A DNA stretch of 7,736 bases, taken from positions 1 through 7,736 of the forward strand of contig USSR01000320.1 of assembly GCA_900557355.1 (NCBI GenBank). Reading direction: 5' to 3'. Made by a program: the position numbers and the translations under genes. Below the pieces are notes generated by a model that worked only from the letters and a program-made list of their open reading frames with translations, made no database searches and was not told the origin of the DNA. How positions within the stretch are numbered: the first letter of the stretch is position 1; the number at the start of each line of letters is the position of its first letter. Shown here piece by piece: positions 7,690 through 7,736 of the stretch. This stretch comes from an uncultured Bacteroides sp. Its GTDB lineage: Bacteria; Bacteroidota; Bacteroidia; Bacteroidales; Bacteroidaceae.

Positions 7690-7695
7690 TGTCTT
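7677..7695. repeat. Imperfect dyad at the SusC break point
   Basis: AAGAAATTTGCAATGTCTT is symmetric at 7 of 9 position pairs about the G at 7686. CAATGT is also repeated directly at 7671-7676 and 7687-7692. The dyad lies in the conserved codons for KTLQIS, within about 10-25 bases of where SusC similarity ends. It is therefore a candidate crossover site if the gene is exchanged by a site-specific recombinase, but coding constraint alone could produce it. Confidence 0.35.
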
Positions 7696-7736
7696 CGCAG
7701 AACTATGTGCATACTACATATCTGATAAACAGATGT
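7690..7736. other. Break point upstream of the truncated SusC gene
   Basis: On the minus strand the SusC-like frame runs back through codons for S-S-A-K-T (7704-7690), as expected for the N-terminal domain. It then reads H, A, Y and a TAG at 7716-7714. Beyond that none of the three minus-strand frames resembles a SusC N-terminus. The sequence is AT-rich and has a small inverted repeat, ATCTG/CAGAT, at 7720-7734. No promoter matching the Bacteroides -7 element TAnnTTTG is visible in these bases. The segment looks like intergenic DNA joined to the middle of a SusC gene. Confidence 0.7.

Overview
This window comes from a gut-type Bacteroidota, most likely Bacteroides or a close relative. The evidence is a co-oriented SusC/SusD pair, lipoproteins whose cleaved cysteine is followed closely by acidic residues, AT-rich ribosome binding regions without a strong Shine-Dalgarno, and moderate-to-low GC. 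The assignment rests on gene families, not on a database match.

Layout, all genes on the minus strand and so transcribed from right to left: (1) 7689-4588, a SusC/RagA-family TonB-dependent outer-membrane transporter whose 5' end is missing; (2) 4565-2967, its SusD/RagB-family surface lipoprotein; (3) 2949-2014, a lipoprotein with an HEFTH zinc site, of the substrate import-associated zinc metallohydrolase family (Peptidase_Mx1-like); (4) 2005-716, a DUF4302-family lipoprotein. The gaps are 22, 17 and 8 bases, so this is almost certainly one transcription unit. Past the last stop codon come three closely spaced hairpins, the third a good intrinsic terminator. A fourth, bidirectional hairpin lies near position 300. 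The remaining 1-715 is AT-rich and has no gene I can support.

How the genes work together: SusC and SusD form the gated outer-membrane pore and its ligand-binding lid. The two extra lipoproteins probably sit on the cell surface or at the outer membrane and help bind and cut the imported ligand. No glycoside hydrolase, polysaccharide lyase or regulator is visible here, and the only catalytic gene is a metallopeptidase-like one. The cargo may therefore be peptide-containing rather than a plain glycan, but that is inference.

The most interesting point is the 5' end of the SusC gene. Reading upstream, the coding sequence matches a SusC N-terminal extension only from about 7704 onward (SSAKTLQISYIGM). 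It then meets an in-frame TAG at 7716-7714 and non-coding-looking sequence. There is no signal peptide, no complete carboxypeptidase-regulatory-like domain and no convincing start codon, although the other ~1,030 codons are intact. An abrupt loss of the 5' end in front of an intact operon is what a silent cassette of an invertible SusC/SusD 'shufflon' looks like. The partner site, the recombinase and the expressed copy would lie outside this window, so this is a strong hypothesis, not a demonstration.
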